Source of the DNA: Thermoplasmata archaeon
GTDB lineage: Archaea > Thermoplasmatota > Thermoplasmata > Lutacidiplasmatales > UBA184
Direction of reading: 5' to 3'
DNA length: 9,240 bases
Assembly (NCBI GenBank): GCA_030040865.1
Contig: JASHSX010000081.1
Span: 1-9,240, forward strand
The position numbers were made by a program, and so were the translations under genes. This document shows, in pieces, positions 1 to 6,774 of this stretch. Under the pieces are notes generated by a model that saw only the letters and a program-made list of their open reading frames with translations, was not told where the DNA came from and ran no database searches. The stretch's first letter is position 1. The number at the start of each line of letters is the position of its first letter.

Positions 1-173
1 AGGCGGACGTTGTACCGCATCCCGATCCGGCGTGCGAGCGCGACGTACCGGTCGGCGAGTTCCCCGTGTCCCTCCAAGGCTTCCCGCTCTGCCAGGGCAA
101 AAAGGTCCGCGACCCGCTCGCGGGCGATGCGGACCATCGTGCCGGTCCGCCGCCCGCGACGACCTCCTTTCAC
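1..173 (-). CDS. rnp4: RNase P protein component 4 (Rpp21/Rnp4), 3'-truncated by window edge
   Basis: This is the N-terminal 57 residues of the archaeal homologue of eukaryotic Rpp21. The family is a zinc-binding protein subunit of RNase P, which removes the 5' leader of pre-tRNAs. The frame reads a basic start (KGGRRGRR) and then RIARERVADLFALAEREALE, with ELADRYVALARRIGMRYNVR further on. This is the conserved two-helix part of the family, ending in its RRIGMRYNVR signature. The zinc-binding cysteines would lie beyond the left edge. I chose the GTG at 173 because it keeps the basic tail typical of the family and overlaps the upstream stop as GTGA. The in-frame ATG at 137 is an alternative that would drop 12 residues. 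Translation is probably coupled to the zinc-ribbon gene. The family call is confident; the start is less so. Confidence 0.88.
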   Translation of the reverse strand, partial: MKGGRRGRRTGTMVRIARERVADLFALAEREALEGHGELADRYVALARRIGMRYNVR

Positions 174-502
174 GGAGGTTGCGGCTGCTGGCATACGGGG
201 CAGTAGACCGCGGCCCGCGATATCACGGTGCGGCACCGCACGCAGTACTTGCCGCTCGGAGGGGGGGCCATCGGACCGGTGGCCCCGGCGGGGAGGGGGA
301 CGGCATAGGGAGTCGGCCCGACGGGAGTCGCGTACGGCGGGTACGGAGACGCGGATCCGGCCGGGCCCCCGGACGGGGGCGGCGGGGGCGGCGGCGGGAT
401 CGTCGTCACCGTAGGATCGTTCTGGGGCAACGTGTAGCCGCACTTCGCGCAGAAGAGCGTCCCGTCGGGAGCGAGCTCCCCGCAGTGGAGGCAGACCGGC
501 AC
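170..502 (-). CDS. Double zinc-ribbon protein with proline-rich linker
   Basis: A 110-residue protein of unknown function. Two CxxC...CxxC zinc ribbons are visible: C4/C7 with C18/C21 at the N-terminus and C87/C90 with C101/C104 at the C-terminus. Between them, roughly residues 30-84, lies a linker rich in Pro, Gly, Ala and Tyr, including a run of eight prolines, which is probably disordered. There is no signal peptide or membrane segment. The start is GTG at 502; an ATG two bases upstream is in another frame that destroys the cysteine pattern. A TATA-like box on this strand at 524-531 sits about 25 nt upstream, so the mRNA is probably leaderless. The stop overlaps the start of rnp4, so the two are probably one operon. 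Zinc ribbons of this kind occur in many archaeal nucleic-acid-binding or scaffold proteins; nothing here fixes the partner. Confidence 0.8.
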   Translation of the reverse strand: MPVCLHCGELAPDGTLFCAKCGYTLPQNDPTVTTIPPPPPPPPSGGPAGSASPYPPYATPVGPTPYAVPLPAGATGPMAPPPSGKYCVRCRTVISRAAVYCPVCQQPQPP

Positions 503-511
503 ATCGGGAGC

Positions 512-531
512 AAGGTTAATGGGGATTTATC
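512..531. promoter_or_regulatory. Divergent promoter region with two TATA-like boxes
   Basis: Two AT-rich patches sit in GC-rich surroundings. On the minus strand GATAAATC (524-531) lies about 25 nt before the GTG at 502. On the plus strand GGTTAAT (514-520) lies about 29 nt before the GTG at 547. Both spacings fit archaeal TATA boxes driving leaderless or near-leaderless transcripts. The boxes nearly abut, so the two promoters may compete. Confidence 0.5.
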
Positions 532-550
532 ACCGTCCAACAGACGGTGA
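530..550. promoter_or_regulatory. Perfect inverted repeat over the start codon of the 547 gene (possible operator)
   Basis: TCACCGTC and GACGGTGA form an 8-bp perfect inverted repeat separated by CAACA. The right arm contains the GTG start codon at 547, and the left arm touches the minus-strand TATA box. If the transcript is leaderless, the left arm is not transcribed, which favours a DNA operator over an RNA hairpin. No matching regulator gene is evident in the window. Confidence 0.4.
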
Positions 551-1344
551 GATCCCGGTCGGTCGCGCTCGTCACGAAGGACCCGGCCCTCTACGGAGAG
601 CTCGCGGGTTTCCTGAGGGAGCGCGGTCTTCCGTCGGTGAGCCTTCTGCCCGGTCAGCGGATCCCGGACCGCGTCGCGGTCGTCCTCACGTCGCCCGCGG
701 AAGCGCGCCAGATCGACCACCCGCGCGTCCTCACGGTCGCCGAGGACGGCGATCGGACCTCGCTCGCGGCGGCGATCGAGCACGCCCTGGGCGCCGGCGA
801 CGGGTCGGAGGGGATCGTCGTCGGGATCGACCCGGGTCCCCGGCCCGGCTATTCCATCCTCTCGGGTCGCACCTGCCTCGGGGAGGGGAACCTCGACTCA
901 CCGGAGTCCGCGGGACCGTTCGCGAACCACCTCCACCATCGCTTCCCGTCCCGTGCGGTCGTCTACCGGGTCGGCTCGGGGGACCCGCCCGCCCGGAACC
1001 GGATCGTGAACTCGCTGCTCTCCCACCGACGTTCGGTCGAGCTCGTCAACGAGCGCGGCACGACGCCGCGCGGCCACCGCCGGCCGCGCGACGCGATGGC
1101 CGCCCGCTCGATCGCCCAGGCGCCCGGCGACCTCGTGCGTGAGCCGCTCACCTGGAGGTTCACGCCCGGCGAGATCGCCAACCTCCAGCGGCTGAGCCGC
1201 GAAGGAAGCGGGGGGCGGATCACGATCTCCCGAACGAGCGCGGAGCGGGTCCTCTGCGGCGACATCTCTCTCGCCGAGGCGGTCGCGGAGTCGATCGGCC
1301 GTCGCGGGGCACCCGCCGACCGCCCCCGCGTCGAACGGCTTTGA
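547..1344 (+). CDS. Uncharacterised protein with RuvC-like (RNase H fold) domain
   Basis: A 265-residue protein that I cannot assign to a named family. Residues 5-90 alternate strands and helices (SVALVTKD, then a helix, then SVSLLPG and VAVVLTS), like a small Rossmann-type domain. Residues 90-195 look like an RNase H-fold domain. VVGIDPGPRPGYSIL at 91-105 matches the first strand of RuvC-type resolvases with Asp95. VELVNER places an acidic Glu169, and RDAMAARSIA at 181-190 resembles the final Asp-bearing helix (Asp182). These three acidic residues fit a metal-dependent nuclease site, though the family could be inactive. The C-terminal part, 200-250, is helical and may bind nucleic acid. The start is GTG; an in-frame TAA at 517-519 excludes anything further upstream. 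Candidates are a RuvC/YqgF-related nuclease or a non-catalytic relative. The fold inference is moderate; the function is unknown. Confidence 0.7.
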   Translation: MRSRSVALVTKDPALYGELAGFLRERGLPSVSLLPGQRIPDRVAVVLTSPAEARQIDHPRVLTVAEDGDRTSLAAAIEHALGAGDGSEGIVVGIDPGPRPGYSILSGRTCLGEGNLDSPESAGPFANHLHHRFPSRAVVYRVGSGDPPARNRIVNSLLSHRRSVELVNERGTTPRGHRRPRDAMAARSIAQAPGDLVREPLTWRFTPGEIANLQRLSREGSGGRITISRTSAERVLCGDISLAEAVAESIGRRGAPADRPRVERL

Positions 1345-1353
1345 TTAAGTAAT
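1342..1353 (+). promoter_or_regulatory. TATA-like box of gltX
   Basis: TGATTAAGTAAT overlaps the stop codon of the preceding gene and is centred about 28 nt before the GTG at 1376. This spacing predicts a leaderless gltX transcript. A perfect 10-bp palindrome CGACCGGTCG lies at 1359-1368 between box and start; its meaning is unclear. Confidence 0.5.
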
Positions 1354-1375
1354 CCCGCGACCGGTCGGCCCGGCG

Positions 1376-3106
1376 GTGACGCTTCCCGCCGGGGTCGACG
1401 CGCGCGCCCGCCGTCTCGCCCTTGCCAACGCCGTGGAGCACGGCGGAACGGCCCAGGTCGGATCGGTCGTGGCCCGTCTCCTGGCGACCGACCCCGCGCT
1501 CCGGGGTTCCGCCGCCGAGGTGCGATCGGTCGTGAGCGACGTCGTGGGAGAGATCACGGGCCTCCCCCTCGCGGAGCTCACGGACCGCCTCGCGGCGCTG
1601 GGCGGACCCGAGCCGGAGCGGGAGCGCCCGCCGCCCTCCACCACCGGCGAGTTCCCGGAGCTACCCGGCGCGGTCCCCGGAAAGGTCGTGCTCCGACTCG
1701 CGCCGTTCCCGAGCGGCAGCCTCCACATCGGCAACGCCCGTATGCTGTTCGTGAACCAGTACTATCGGGCCCGTTACGACGGCCGACTCCTGCTCGTCTT
1801 CGACGACACGATCGGGAACGAGGAGAAGCGGGTCGAGCCGGAGTTCTACGACATGATCCGGGCCGACCTCGAGCGGGCCGGGATCGTCCCGGACGCGACG
1901 TACTTCAAGTCCGACCGTATCGGCCTGTACTACCCGTGGGCCCGGCGCATCATCGATCGGGGCGGAGCGTACGTCTGCACCTGCCCGGCCGAGCTCCTGC
2001 GTGCGAATCGCGCCTCGGGCACCGCGTGTCCCGAGCGGTCGCAGTCGATCGAGGAGACCGGGGCCGCCTGGCAGAGGATGCTCGACGGAGGGTTCGCGCC
2101 GGGGGAGGCCGTACTGCGACTTCGGACCGACCTCCAGGATCCGGACCCCGCGTTCCGGGACCGCGTGCTGTTCCGCCTGAGCGACCTGGACCACCCCCGG
2201 GTCGGTCGGAAGTATCGGGTCTGGCCGCTCCTCGAGGTCGCCGCGGCGGTCGACGACATCGAACTCGGGATCTCGCACGTGATCCGGGGCAAGGACCTCG
2301 TGATGGAGGACCGGATGGAGCGGTTCCTGTGGGAGCTCCTCGGTGTACAGGGGCCGCCGTTCCTGCACTGGGGGATCCTGCGCGTGCGCGAGGCGAAGGT
2401 CTCGAAGAGCAAGTCGTACCGGGAGGTGAAGAGCGGCCTCTACGACGGCTGGTCCGACCCGAGGACGTGGTCCCTGCTGTCGCTCGATCGCCGGGGGATC
2501 TCGATGGACGCGCTGCGCACGTTCACCCTTTCCTTCGGCCTCTCGTTGGCCGACATCGAGGTGCCGGCGGAGACCCTGTACGCAGAGAACCGGAAGCGGA
2601 TCGATGCCACCACCCCCCGACGCGCGTTCGTCCCCGACCCGGTCCACGTCGCGGTCGAAGGATACCCGGCCGACCTCGCGACGGTCGAACTGCCGAACCA
2701 CCCGGACCTCCCCGCCATGGGGTCCCGCTCGGTCACGGCCGGGCCGGAGTTCTTTCTGCCCCGCAAGGACGTGGAACGGAACCGGGGGGCGGAGGTCCGG
2801 CTCAAGGACCTCGTGAACGTGCGGCTCCCGGCGTCGCTCCCGGTCGGGGACGACGTCGTGCCCGTGACGTTCACGACCCGGGAGAACCGGAGACTTCCGC
2901 GCCTTCAGTGGGTCGGTGCGGCCGACGCCGTGCCCGTCGATCTGCTCGGCATCGAGGGCGACCACACCACCGGATGGGGCGAGCGTTCGCTCGCCGCTGC
3001 GCCCCCGCGGCAGATCTTCCAGTTCGAGCGCGTCGGGTTCGTGCGAGTCGAGGCTTCGTGGGCCCCCGGCCAGACTCCGGTCCGGGTCGTCTTCGGACAT
3101 CCGTAG
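1376..3106 (+). CDS. gltX: Glutamyl-tRNA synthetase, archaeal type
   Basis: This 576-residue class I aminoacyl-tRNA synthetase attaches glutamate to tRNA in the cytoplasm. Residues 1-100 form the archaeal N-terminal extension. The HIGH motif is LHIGN (116-120) within PFPSGSLHIGNAR, the archaeal/eukaryotic rather than bacterial form. The KMSKS loop reads KVSKS (341-345). A Cys-containing insert (YVCTCPAELL) follows the first half of the Rossmann fold. The C-terminal third is the beta-barrel anticodon-binding region of the GlnRS/archaeal GluRS group. Length is normal. In archaea lacking GlnRS this enzyme is non-discriminating: it also makes Glu-tRNA(Gln), which GatDE amidates. No GlnRS is in the window, so that role is inferred. 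The GTG start sits 28 nt after a TATA-like box, with no evident Shine-Dalgarno site, fitting a leaderless mRNA. Confidence 0.96.
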   Translation: MTLPAGVDARARRLALANAVEHGGTAQVGSVVARLLATDPALRGSAAEVRSVVSDVVGEITGLPLAELTDRLAALGGPEPERERPPPSTTGEFPELPGAVPGKVVLRLAPFPSGSLHIGNARMLFVNQYYRARYDGRLLLVFDDTIGNEEKRVEPEFYDMIRADLERAGIVPDATYFKSDRIGLYYPWARRIIDRGGAYVCTCPAELLRANRASGTACPERSQSIEETGAAWQRMLDGGFAPGEAVLRLRTDLQDPDPAFRDRVLFRLSDLDHPRVGRKYRVWPLLEVAAAVDDIELGISHVIRGKDLVMEDRMERFLWELLGVQGPPFLHWGILRVREAKVSKSKSYREVKSGLYDGWSDPRTWSLLSLDRRGISMDALRTFTLSFGLSLADIEVPAETLYAENRKRIDATTPRRAFVPDPVHVAVEGYPADLATVELPNHPDLPAMGSRSVTAGPEFFLPRKDVERNRGAEVRLKDLVNVRLPASLPVGDDVVPVTFTTRENRRLPRLQWVGAADAVPVDLLGIEGDHTTGWGERSLAAAPPRQIFQFERVGFVRVEASWAPGQTPVRVVFGHP

Positions 3107-3116
3107 TCCGGCGACC

Positions 3117-3124
3117 GTATTTTG
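3117..3124 (+). promoter_or_regulatory. TATA-like box before the VOC gene
   Basis: GTATTTTG is the only AT-rich patch in the 50-nt gap after gltX and is centred about 36 nt before the ATG at 3157. A short leader of about 10 nt would follow. It would drive the VOC-MFS pair separately from gltX. Confidence 0.4.
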
Positions 3125-3156
3125 TAGCCGGAGCCCCATCGAATCGGGGGCGTCCG

Positions 3157-3546
3157 ATGAAGTTCCTGCACACGTCGATCACGGTCAAGCGGATGGAGGA
3201 GAGCCTCGCCTTCTACACCGAGGTCCTAGGGCTCGAGTTCGAGCGGCGTCGGACCATCCCGGAGAACCACGCCGAGATCGCGTTCGTGCGGGACCCCGTG
3301 ACCGGCGCCCGGGTCGAACTCACCCACTGGGACGGGAAGGAGGAGTTCGAAGCCGGCGAGCAGCTCGACCACCTCGCCTTCGAGGTGGCGGACCTGGACC
3401 GGTTCCTCCTCAAGGTCCGCACGAAGGGGGTCCGGGTCGCGAAGGAGCCGTACCGCCTCTCGGGCGGCAGCTCGCGCATCGCGTTCATCCTCGATCCGAA
3501 CGACGTCTGGATCGAGCTCATCGAGACGGCGCCTCCCGCCGGCTGA
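3157..3546 (+). CDS. Glyoxalase I-like VOC family metalloprotein
   Basis: A 129-residue protein of the vicinal oxygen chelate superfamily, with two beta-alpha-beta-beta-beta modules (roughly 1-58 and 68-125). The N-terminus MKFLHTSITVKRMEESLAFY and the following LGLEF are typical of glyoxalase I. His5, Glu54, His72 and Glu120 fall where E. coli glyoxalase I has its Ni/Zn ligands (His5, Glu56, His74, Glu122). This H-E-H-E set favours glyoxalase I over methylmalonyl-CoA epimerase, which has Gln at the second position. The likely role is isomerising a hemithioacetal of methylglyoxal. Most archaea lack glutathione, so the thiol cofactor is unknown. The MFS gene follows after 10 nt, suggesting one operon. 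Other VOC functions remain possible. Confidence 0.85.
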   Translation: MKFLHTSITVKRMEESLAFYTEVLGLEFERRRTIPENHAEIAFVRDPVTGARVELTHWDGKEEFEAGEQLDHLAFEVADLDRFLLKVRTKGVRVAKEPYRLSGGSSRIAFILDPNDVWIELIETAPPAG

Positions 3547-3556
3547 CCGGACGGAC

Positions 3557-4804
3557 GTGGCGGACGCCCAGGCCTCCGGGACGGACGACGAGCGGCGGTG
3601 GGCGCTCGAGTCGGTCTTCGGAGCGACGTTCTTCGTCCGGTTCGCCTTCGGCATCACGCTCGCGGTCTTCGCGGAGTACCTGACCGGACACCCCGGGCTC
3701 ACGGGCAACGACGTCGCGGCCGTCGGGCTCGTGAGCGGGGCCGCCCCGGTCGGGGAGTTCACGACCGTCCTCTTCTCGGGCGTCCTCGCCGACCGTCGGG
3801 GCCGGTTCCCCGTCCTCTTCGGGGGGATCGCCGCCGCGACGGGACTGTTCGCGCTCGTGGCGGCCACCCGCTCCGAATACGCGCTCGCCGGGATCAACTT
3901 CCTCTTCGGCATCGCCAGCGGCGCCATCCTCGCCGCGAGCCTCGCGGTGATCGCGGAACGGGCGGGCGCCGACGAGCGCGGGCTCGAGATGGGCCGGTTC
4001 GACGCCGTGAACCTCTTCGGCTGGATCGGCGGCTTCGCCTTCGGACTGTTCCTGCTCTCGTTCGTCCCCGACCGACTGCTCGGGCTCTCGTTCCTCCTGG
4101 GGGCAGGCCTGCTCGCCGGGGGGCTGGGTCTCGCCGTCCATCTCGCCCGACGGGTCCCGCGACGTCCGGGCGCGCGGGGCGAGCCGGTGCGGTCGATCTT
4201 GAGGACGACGTTCCGGCTCCGGGTCCTGCTCGTCACCCTGCCGTGGCTCGTCATCTACATGCTGATCGGTTTCGCGCTGGTCTTCCTGGGCACGGCGGCG
4301 AAGTCGTCGGGCCTTCCGCTGACCTACCTCGCCGCGGCGATCGGGGGCGGCGGACTCCTTCTGGTCCTCACGCAGCCGCGGTTCGGCCGGCTCGCCGACC
4401 GGTTCGGCCGCCGCCCGATGATGACCGTGGGCGCCGGGGGCTTCGTCGGCGTGATGGTCTGCGCGTCACTGCTCGTCGCCTACGGGACCCCGATCCCGCT
4501 CCTCGCGGCGACCGGAGTCTGTGTGCTCGTCGCCCTGGTGTACGGCCCCGCGGCGCTCGCCGCGCTCGCCGACCTTTCGGTCCAGATCAGCCGGGCGACG
4601 ACGATGGCGGTCTACTCGCTCACGATCTCGCTCGGCATGTGGCTCGGGCTCATCGTCGGGACCCAGCTGTACGACCGCCTGGGGAATCTGGGGCTCTACC
4701 TCTTCTTCGGCACGGTGGCGGCCGGGCTGGTGGTGCTCACCGCGGCGCGCTACGTCGTCGACGCCCGCGACACGGCCCCCCGGGCTACGACTCCGGCTCG
4801 ATGA
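3557..4804 (+). CDS. MFS transporter
   Basis: A 415-residue integral membrane protein of the major facilitator superfamily with about 12 predicted membrane helices in two six-helix halves. The hallmark loop motif appears twice: GVLADRRGR (75-83) between helices 2 and 3, and GRLADRFGRR (277-286) between helices 8 and 9. The basic stretch at about 198-222 is the central cytoplasmic loop. The substrate cannot be read from sequence; drug or metabolite efflux and sugar or acid uptake are all possible. The start is GTG, 10 nt after the VOC stop, with no clear Shine-Dalgarno site. Co-transcription with the VOC gene hints at a detoxification pairing, which is only an inference. The last 20 nt overlap the 3' end of the CDF-like gene on the opposite strand. 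Confidence 0.9.
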   Translation: MADAQASGTDDERRWALESVFGATFFVRFAFGITLAVFAEYLTGHPGLTGNDVAAVGLVSGAAPVGEFTTVLFSGVLADRRGRFPVLFGGIAAATGLFALVAATRSEYALAGINFLFGIASGAILAASLAVIAERAGADERGLEMGRFDAVNLFGWIGGFAFGLFLLSFVPDRLLGLSFLLGAGLLAGGLGLAVHLARRVPRRPGARGEPVRSILRTTFRLRVLLVTLPWLVIYMLIGFALVFLGTAAKSSGLPLTYLAAAIGGGGLLLVLTQPRFGRLADRFGRRPMMTVGAGGFVGVMVCASLLVAYGTPIPLLAATGVCVLVALVYGPAALAALADLSVQISRATTMAVYSLTISLGMWLGLIVGTQLYDRLGNLGLYLFFGTVAAGLVVLTAARYVVDARDTAPRATTPAR

Positions 4805-5669
4805 CGATGTGCCGGAGGATCGGGAACTCCGTCCGGAGGGCCAGTCCGACCTCGTCGATCGCGGACTCGAGCTGATCGGTCGTGAGCCCGTTCTGGAAGT
4901 TGACCCGCAGCGCGAGGAGGGCGTCCTCGGGGCCGAGCAGCATCGACTGGAATCCCCGGACGCTCACGACCCTCGGGTCCCGCTCGACGATGGCGAGGAT
5001 CTTGCGGGCCTCGGTGGACGAGAGGGCCCGGCCGATGAGGTACTCCCGGCTCTCGGCCGTGAGGACGAAACCCGTCGCGATAAGGAGGATCCCCTCGGTC
5101 GCGGCGGTCGCGCCGTCGATCACGGCGTCCCCGGTCCGGTAGATGAGGAGGAGGCCCACGAACGCGACGACGCTCCCGGCCACCGCGACCAGGTCCTGGT
5201 AGAAGATCGCCTTCAGCCCCTGGTTCGCGGACTCGAGGAGCGCCTGGAGGGTCTCCCGGCCGATCCTCAGTTCGCGGAGGGTGATCCAGATCCCAGCGAG
5301 GCTCACGAGGGCGGTCGCCCCCACGACCAGGAGCCCCTCGGGGATGTGGGAGATCGGGGTCGGGGCGGCGATCTGCTCGACGCCGGTCGTGAGCGCGATC
5401 ACCCCGGCCACGGTGAAGGTGACGACGATCGCGACGAACGCCCAGAAGAACCGCTCCTTCCCGCGCCCGAAATGGTAGAGGTGGTCGGCCGGGCGCCGGG
5501 ACTGGTAGAGCCCCCAGAGAAGGAGCGCGCTCCCCACGAGGTCCGTGATCGTGTAGATCGCCTGGGAGAGGACCGCCCGGCTGCCCGAGAGGAGCGCGAT
5601 GTCGAGGTTGACCGCGAAGAGGGCGCCGTTCAGGAGCAGGGTCGCGACGAGGATGACCTGCGGTCGCAT
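4785..5669 (-). CDS. Cation diffusion facilitator (CDF) family protein with altered metal-site residues
   Basis: A 294-residue membrane protein of the CDF family, which exports divalent metals (Zn, Mn, Fe, Co) by proton antiport. Six hydrophobic segments occupy about 5-205. HFGRGKERFFW (66-76) is the family's cytoplasmic loop motif. Residues 218-294 form the ferredoxin-like cytoplasmic dimerisation domain (LLGPEDALLALRVNF, HIVIEPES). The overall pattern is closest to the ZnT9-like branch. The usual His of the helix-2 site is Tyr39 (QAIYTITD, with Asp43 kept), and the helix-5 site reads YQD (157-159). Transport activity or metal choice may therefore differ. I chose the ATG at 5669 because the protein starts directly at helix 1 and GGAGGA lies upstream; an in-frame start at 5759 would add 30 unconserved-looking residues and run through the promoter. 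Confidence 0.85.
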   Translation of the reverse strand: MRPQVILVATLLLNGALFAVNLDIALLSGSRAVLSQAIYTITDLVGSALLLWGLYQSRRPADHLYHFGRGKERFFWAFVAIVVTFTVAGVIALTTGVEQIAAPTPISHIPEGLLVVGATALVSLAGIWITLRELRIGRETLQALLESANQGLKAIFYQDLVAVAGSVVAFVGLLLIYRTGDAVIDGATAATEGILLIATGFVLTAESREYLIGRALSSTEARKILAIVERDPRVVSVRGFQSMLLGPEDALLALRVNFQNGLTTDQLESAIDEVGLALRTEFPILRHIVIEPES

Positions 5670-5718
5670 CGATCGCCCGGGGTCTCCTCCGGGGCGTCCT
5701 CCCACGGGGAACCGGCGG

Positions 5719-5724
5719 ATTAAG
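5719..5724 (-). promoter_or_regulatory. TATA-like box of the CDF-like gene
   Basis: CTTAAT on the minus strand lies about 52 nt before the ATG at 5669. It predicts a leader of about 25-30 nt that carries GGAGGA (5685-5690), a plausible Shine-Dalgarno site although rather far from the start. Confidence 0.35.
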
Positions 5725-5761
5725 CGTTCTCTTTCCCTGGGACCGCTCCCCGAGACCAACA

Positions 5762-5769
5762 GTTAAATC
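5762..5769 (+). promoter_or_regulatory. TATA-like box of the aldolase-tsr3 operon
   Basis: GTTAAATC stands out in GC-rich DNA and is centred about 37 nt before the ATG at 5803, giving a leader of about 10 nt. It shares the 133-nt divergent intergenic space with the CDF-like promoter. Confidence 0.5.
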
Positions 5770-5802
5770 GCGCGAGCCCGTGCTCGCCGCCGGACGTTCT
5801 CC

Positions 5803-6774
5803 ATGAGCGAACCGGCGGTCGGCACGGTCGTCGCGCACGCGTCGAGCGCGACCGCCCCCGCGACCCACCGGTTCCCCCGGCCGCCGCTGAGCCGCATGGG
5901 CCTCTCGCCCGGAAAGCGCACCCGGCTCCACCACCTTCTCTACGAGCACGGCCCCGGTGGGGGGACGTTGCTGGTCCTGCCGATCGACCAGGGCCTGGAG
6001 CACGGCCCGGTCGACTTCTTCGCGAACCCGGAGTCGCTCGATCCGCGCTACCAGTTCGAGCTCGCGCGCGAGGGGAACTTCAGCGCGATCGCGCTGCACA
6101 TCGGTCTCGCCGAGAAGTACTACCACGAGTTCGCGGGCGAGGTCCCGCTCATCCTGAAGCTGAACGGCAAGACCGGCATCCCGTCCGACGCGCAGGCGTT
6201 CAGCGCGCTCACGGGCACGGTCGACGACGCCGTTCGCCTCGGCGCCGACGCCGTCGGCTACACGGTCTACGTCGGCTCCCCGGCGCAGGACCGGGACTTC
6301 CTCCAGTTCACGGAGGTCCGTCGCCGGGCGGCGCGGTTCGGGATGCCCGTGATCGTCTGGGCGTACCCCCGCGGTGAGGCGGTCGCGAAGAAGGGAGGCA
6401 AGGAGAGCCTCTACGCGATCGACTACGCGGCGCGCGTCGCGCTCGAGCTCGGCGCCGACGTGGTGAAGGTCAACTATCCGGTCGCGTCCCAGAAGGACGC
6501 GGACAGCCCGGCGCCGTACAACACCCTCCACCTCGATCCGGACGCGGCGTTCCGCAAGGTGGTGGAGAGCGCGGGCCGAGCGCTCGTCCTCGTCTCGGGC
6601 GGCGAGAAGGTCGACGACACCGACCTCCTCCGCAAGGTCCGCTCGTCGATGGACGCCGGGGCGACGGGGATCATCTTCGGGCGGAACCTCTGGCAACGGA
6701 CGAAACCGGAGGCGCTCAAGATCACGCGCGACCTCCATGCGATCTTCCGCGAGTACGCGCAACCCCCGACCTAG
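5803..6774 (+). CDS. Class I fructose-bisphosphate aldolase, archaeal DhnA/FbaB type
   Basis: A 323-residue cytoplasmic TIM-barrel enzyme that cleaves or forms fructose 1,6-bisphosphate from dihydroxyacetone phosphate and glyceraldehyde 3-phosphate. VLPIDQGLEHGP (58-69) carries Asp62, ADVVKVNYP (218-226) carries the Schiff-base Lys222, and VWAYPRGEA (185-193) carries Trp186 and Tyr188. These correspond to the catalytic residues of the Thermoproteus tenax enzyme. VSGGEK (264-269) and FGRN (292-295) are the phosphate-binding loops. Residues 1-31 are an Ala/Thr/Pro-rich extension not usual in the family. The ATG at 5896 (residue 32, MGLSPGKRTRL) is an alternative start, but promoter spacing favours 5803. 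The related archaeal ADH synthase of aromatic biosynthesis is a possible alternative. The 3' end overlaps tsr3. Confidence 0.92.
   Translation: MSEPAVGTVVAHASSATAPATHRFPRPPLSRMGLSPGKRTRLHHLLYEHGPGGGTLLVLPIDQGLEHGPVDFFANPESLDPRYQFELAREGNFSAIALHIGLAEKYYHEFAGEVPLILKLNGKTGIPSDAQAFSALTGTVDDAVRLGADAVGYTVYVGSPAQDRDFLQFTEVRRRAARFGMPVIVWAYPRGEAVAKKGGKESLYAIDYAARVALELGADVVKVNYPVASQKDADSPAPYNTLHLDPDAAFRKVVESAGRALVLVSGGEKVDDTDLLRKVRSSMDAGATGIIFGRNLWQRTKPEALKITRDLHAIFREYAQPPT

Noticed and set aside
519..1142. ATG-initiated frame starting upstream of the RuvC-like gene
   Set aside because: The ATG looks attractive, but the product is Arg/Pro-rich and lacks the GIDPG motif and regular secondary structure seen in the GTG frame.
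1661..3139. 492-codon open frame antisense to gltX
   Set aside because: It mirrors the GC-rich codon positions of gltX, has no recognisable domain, and would require complete overlap with a conserved enzyme.
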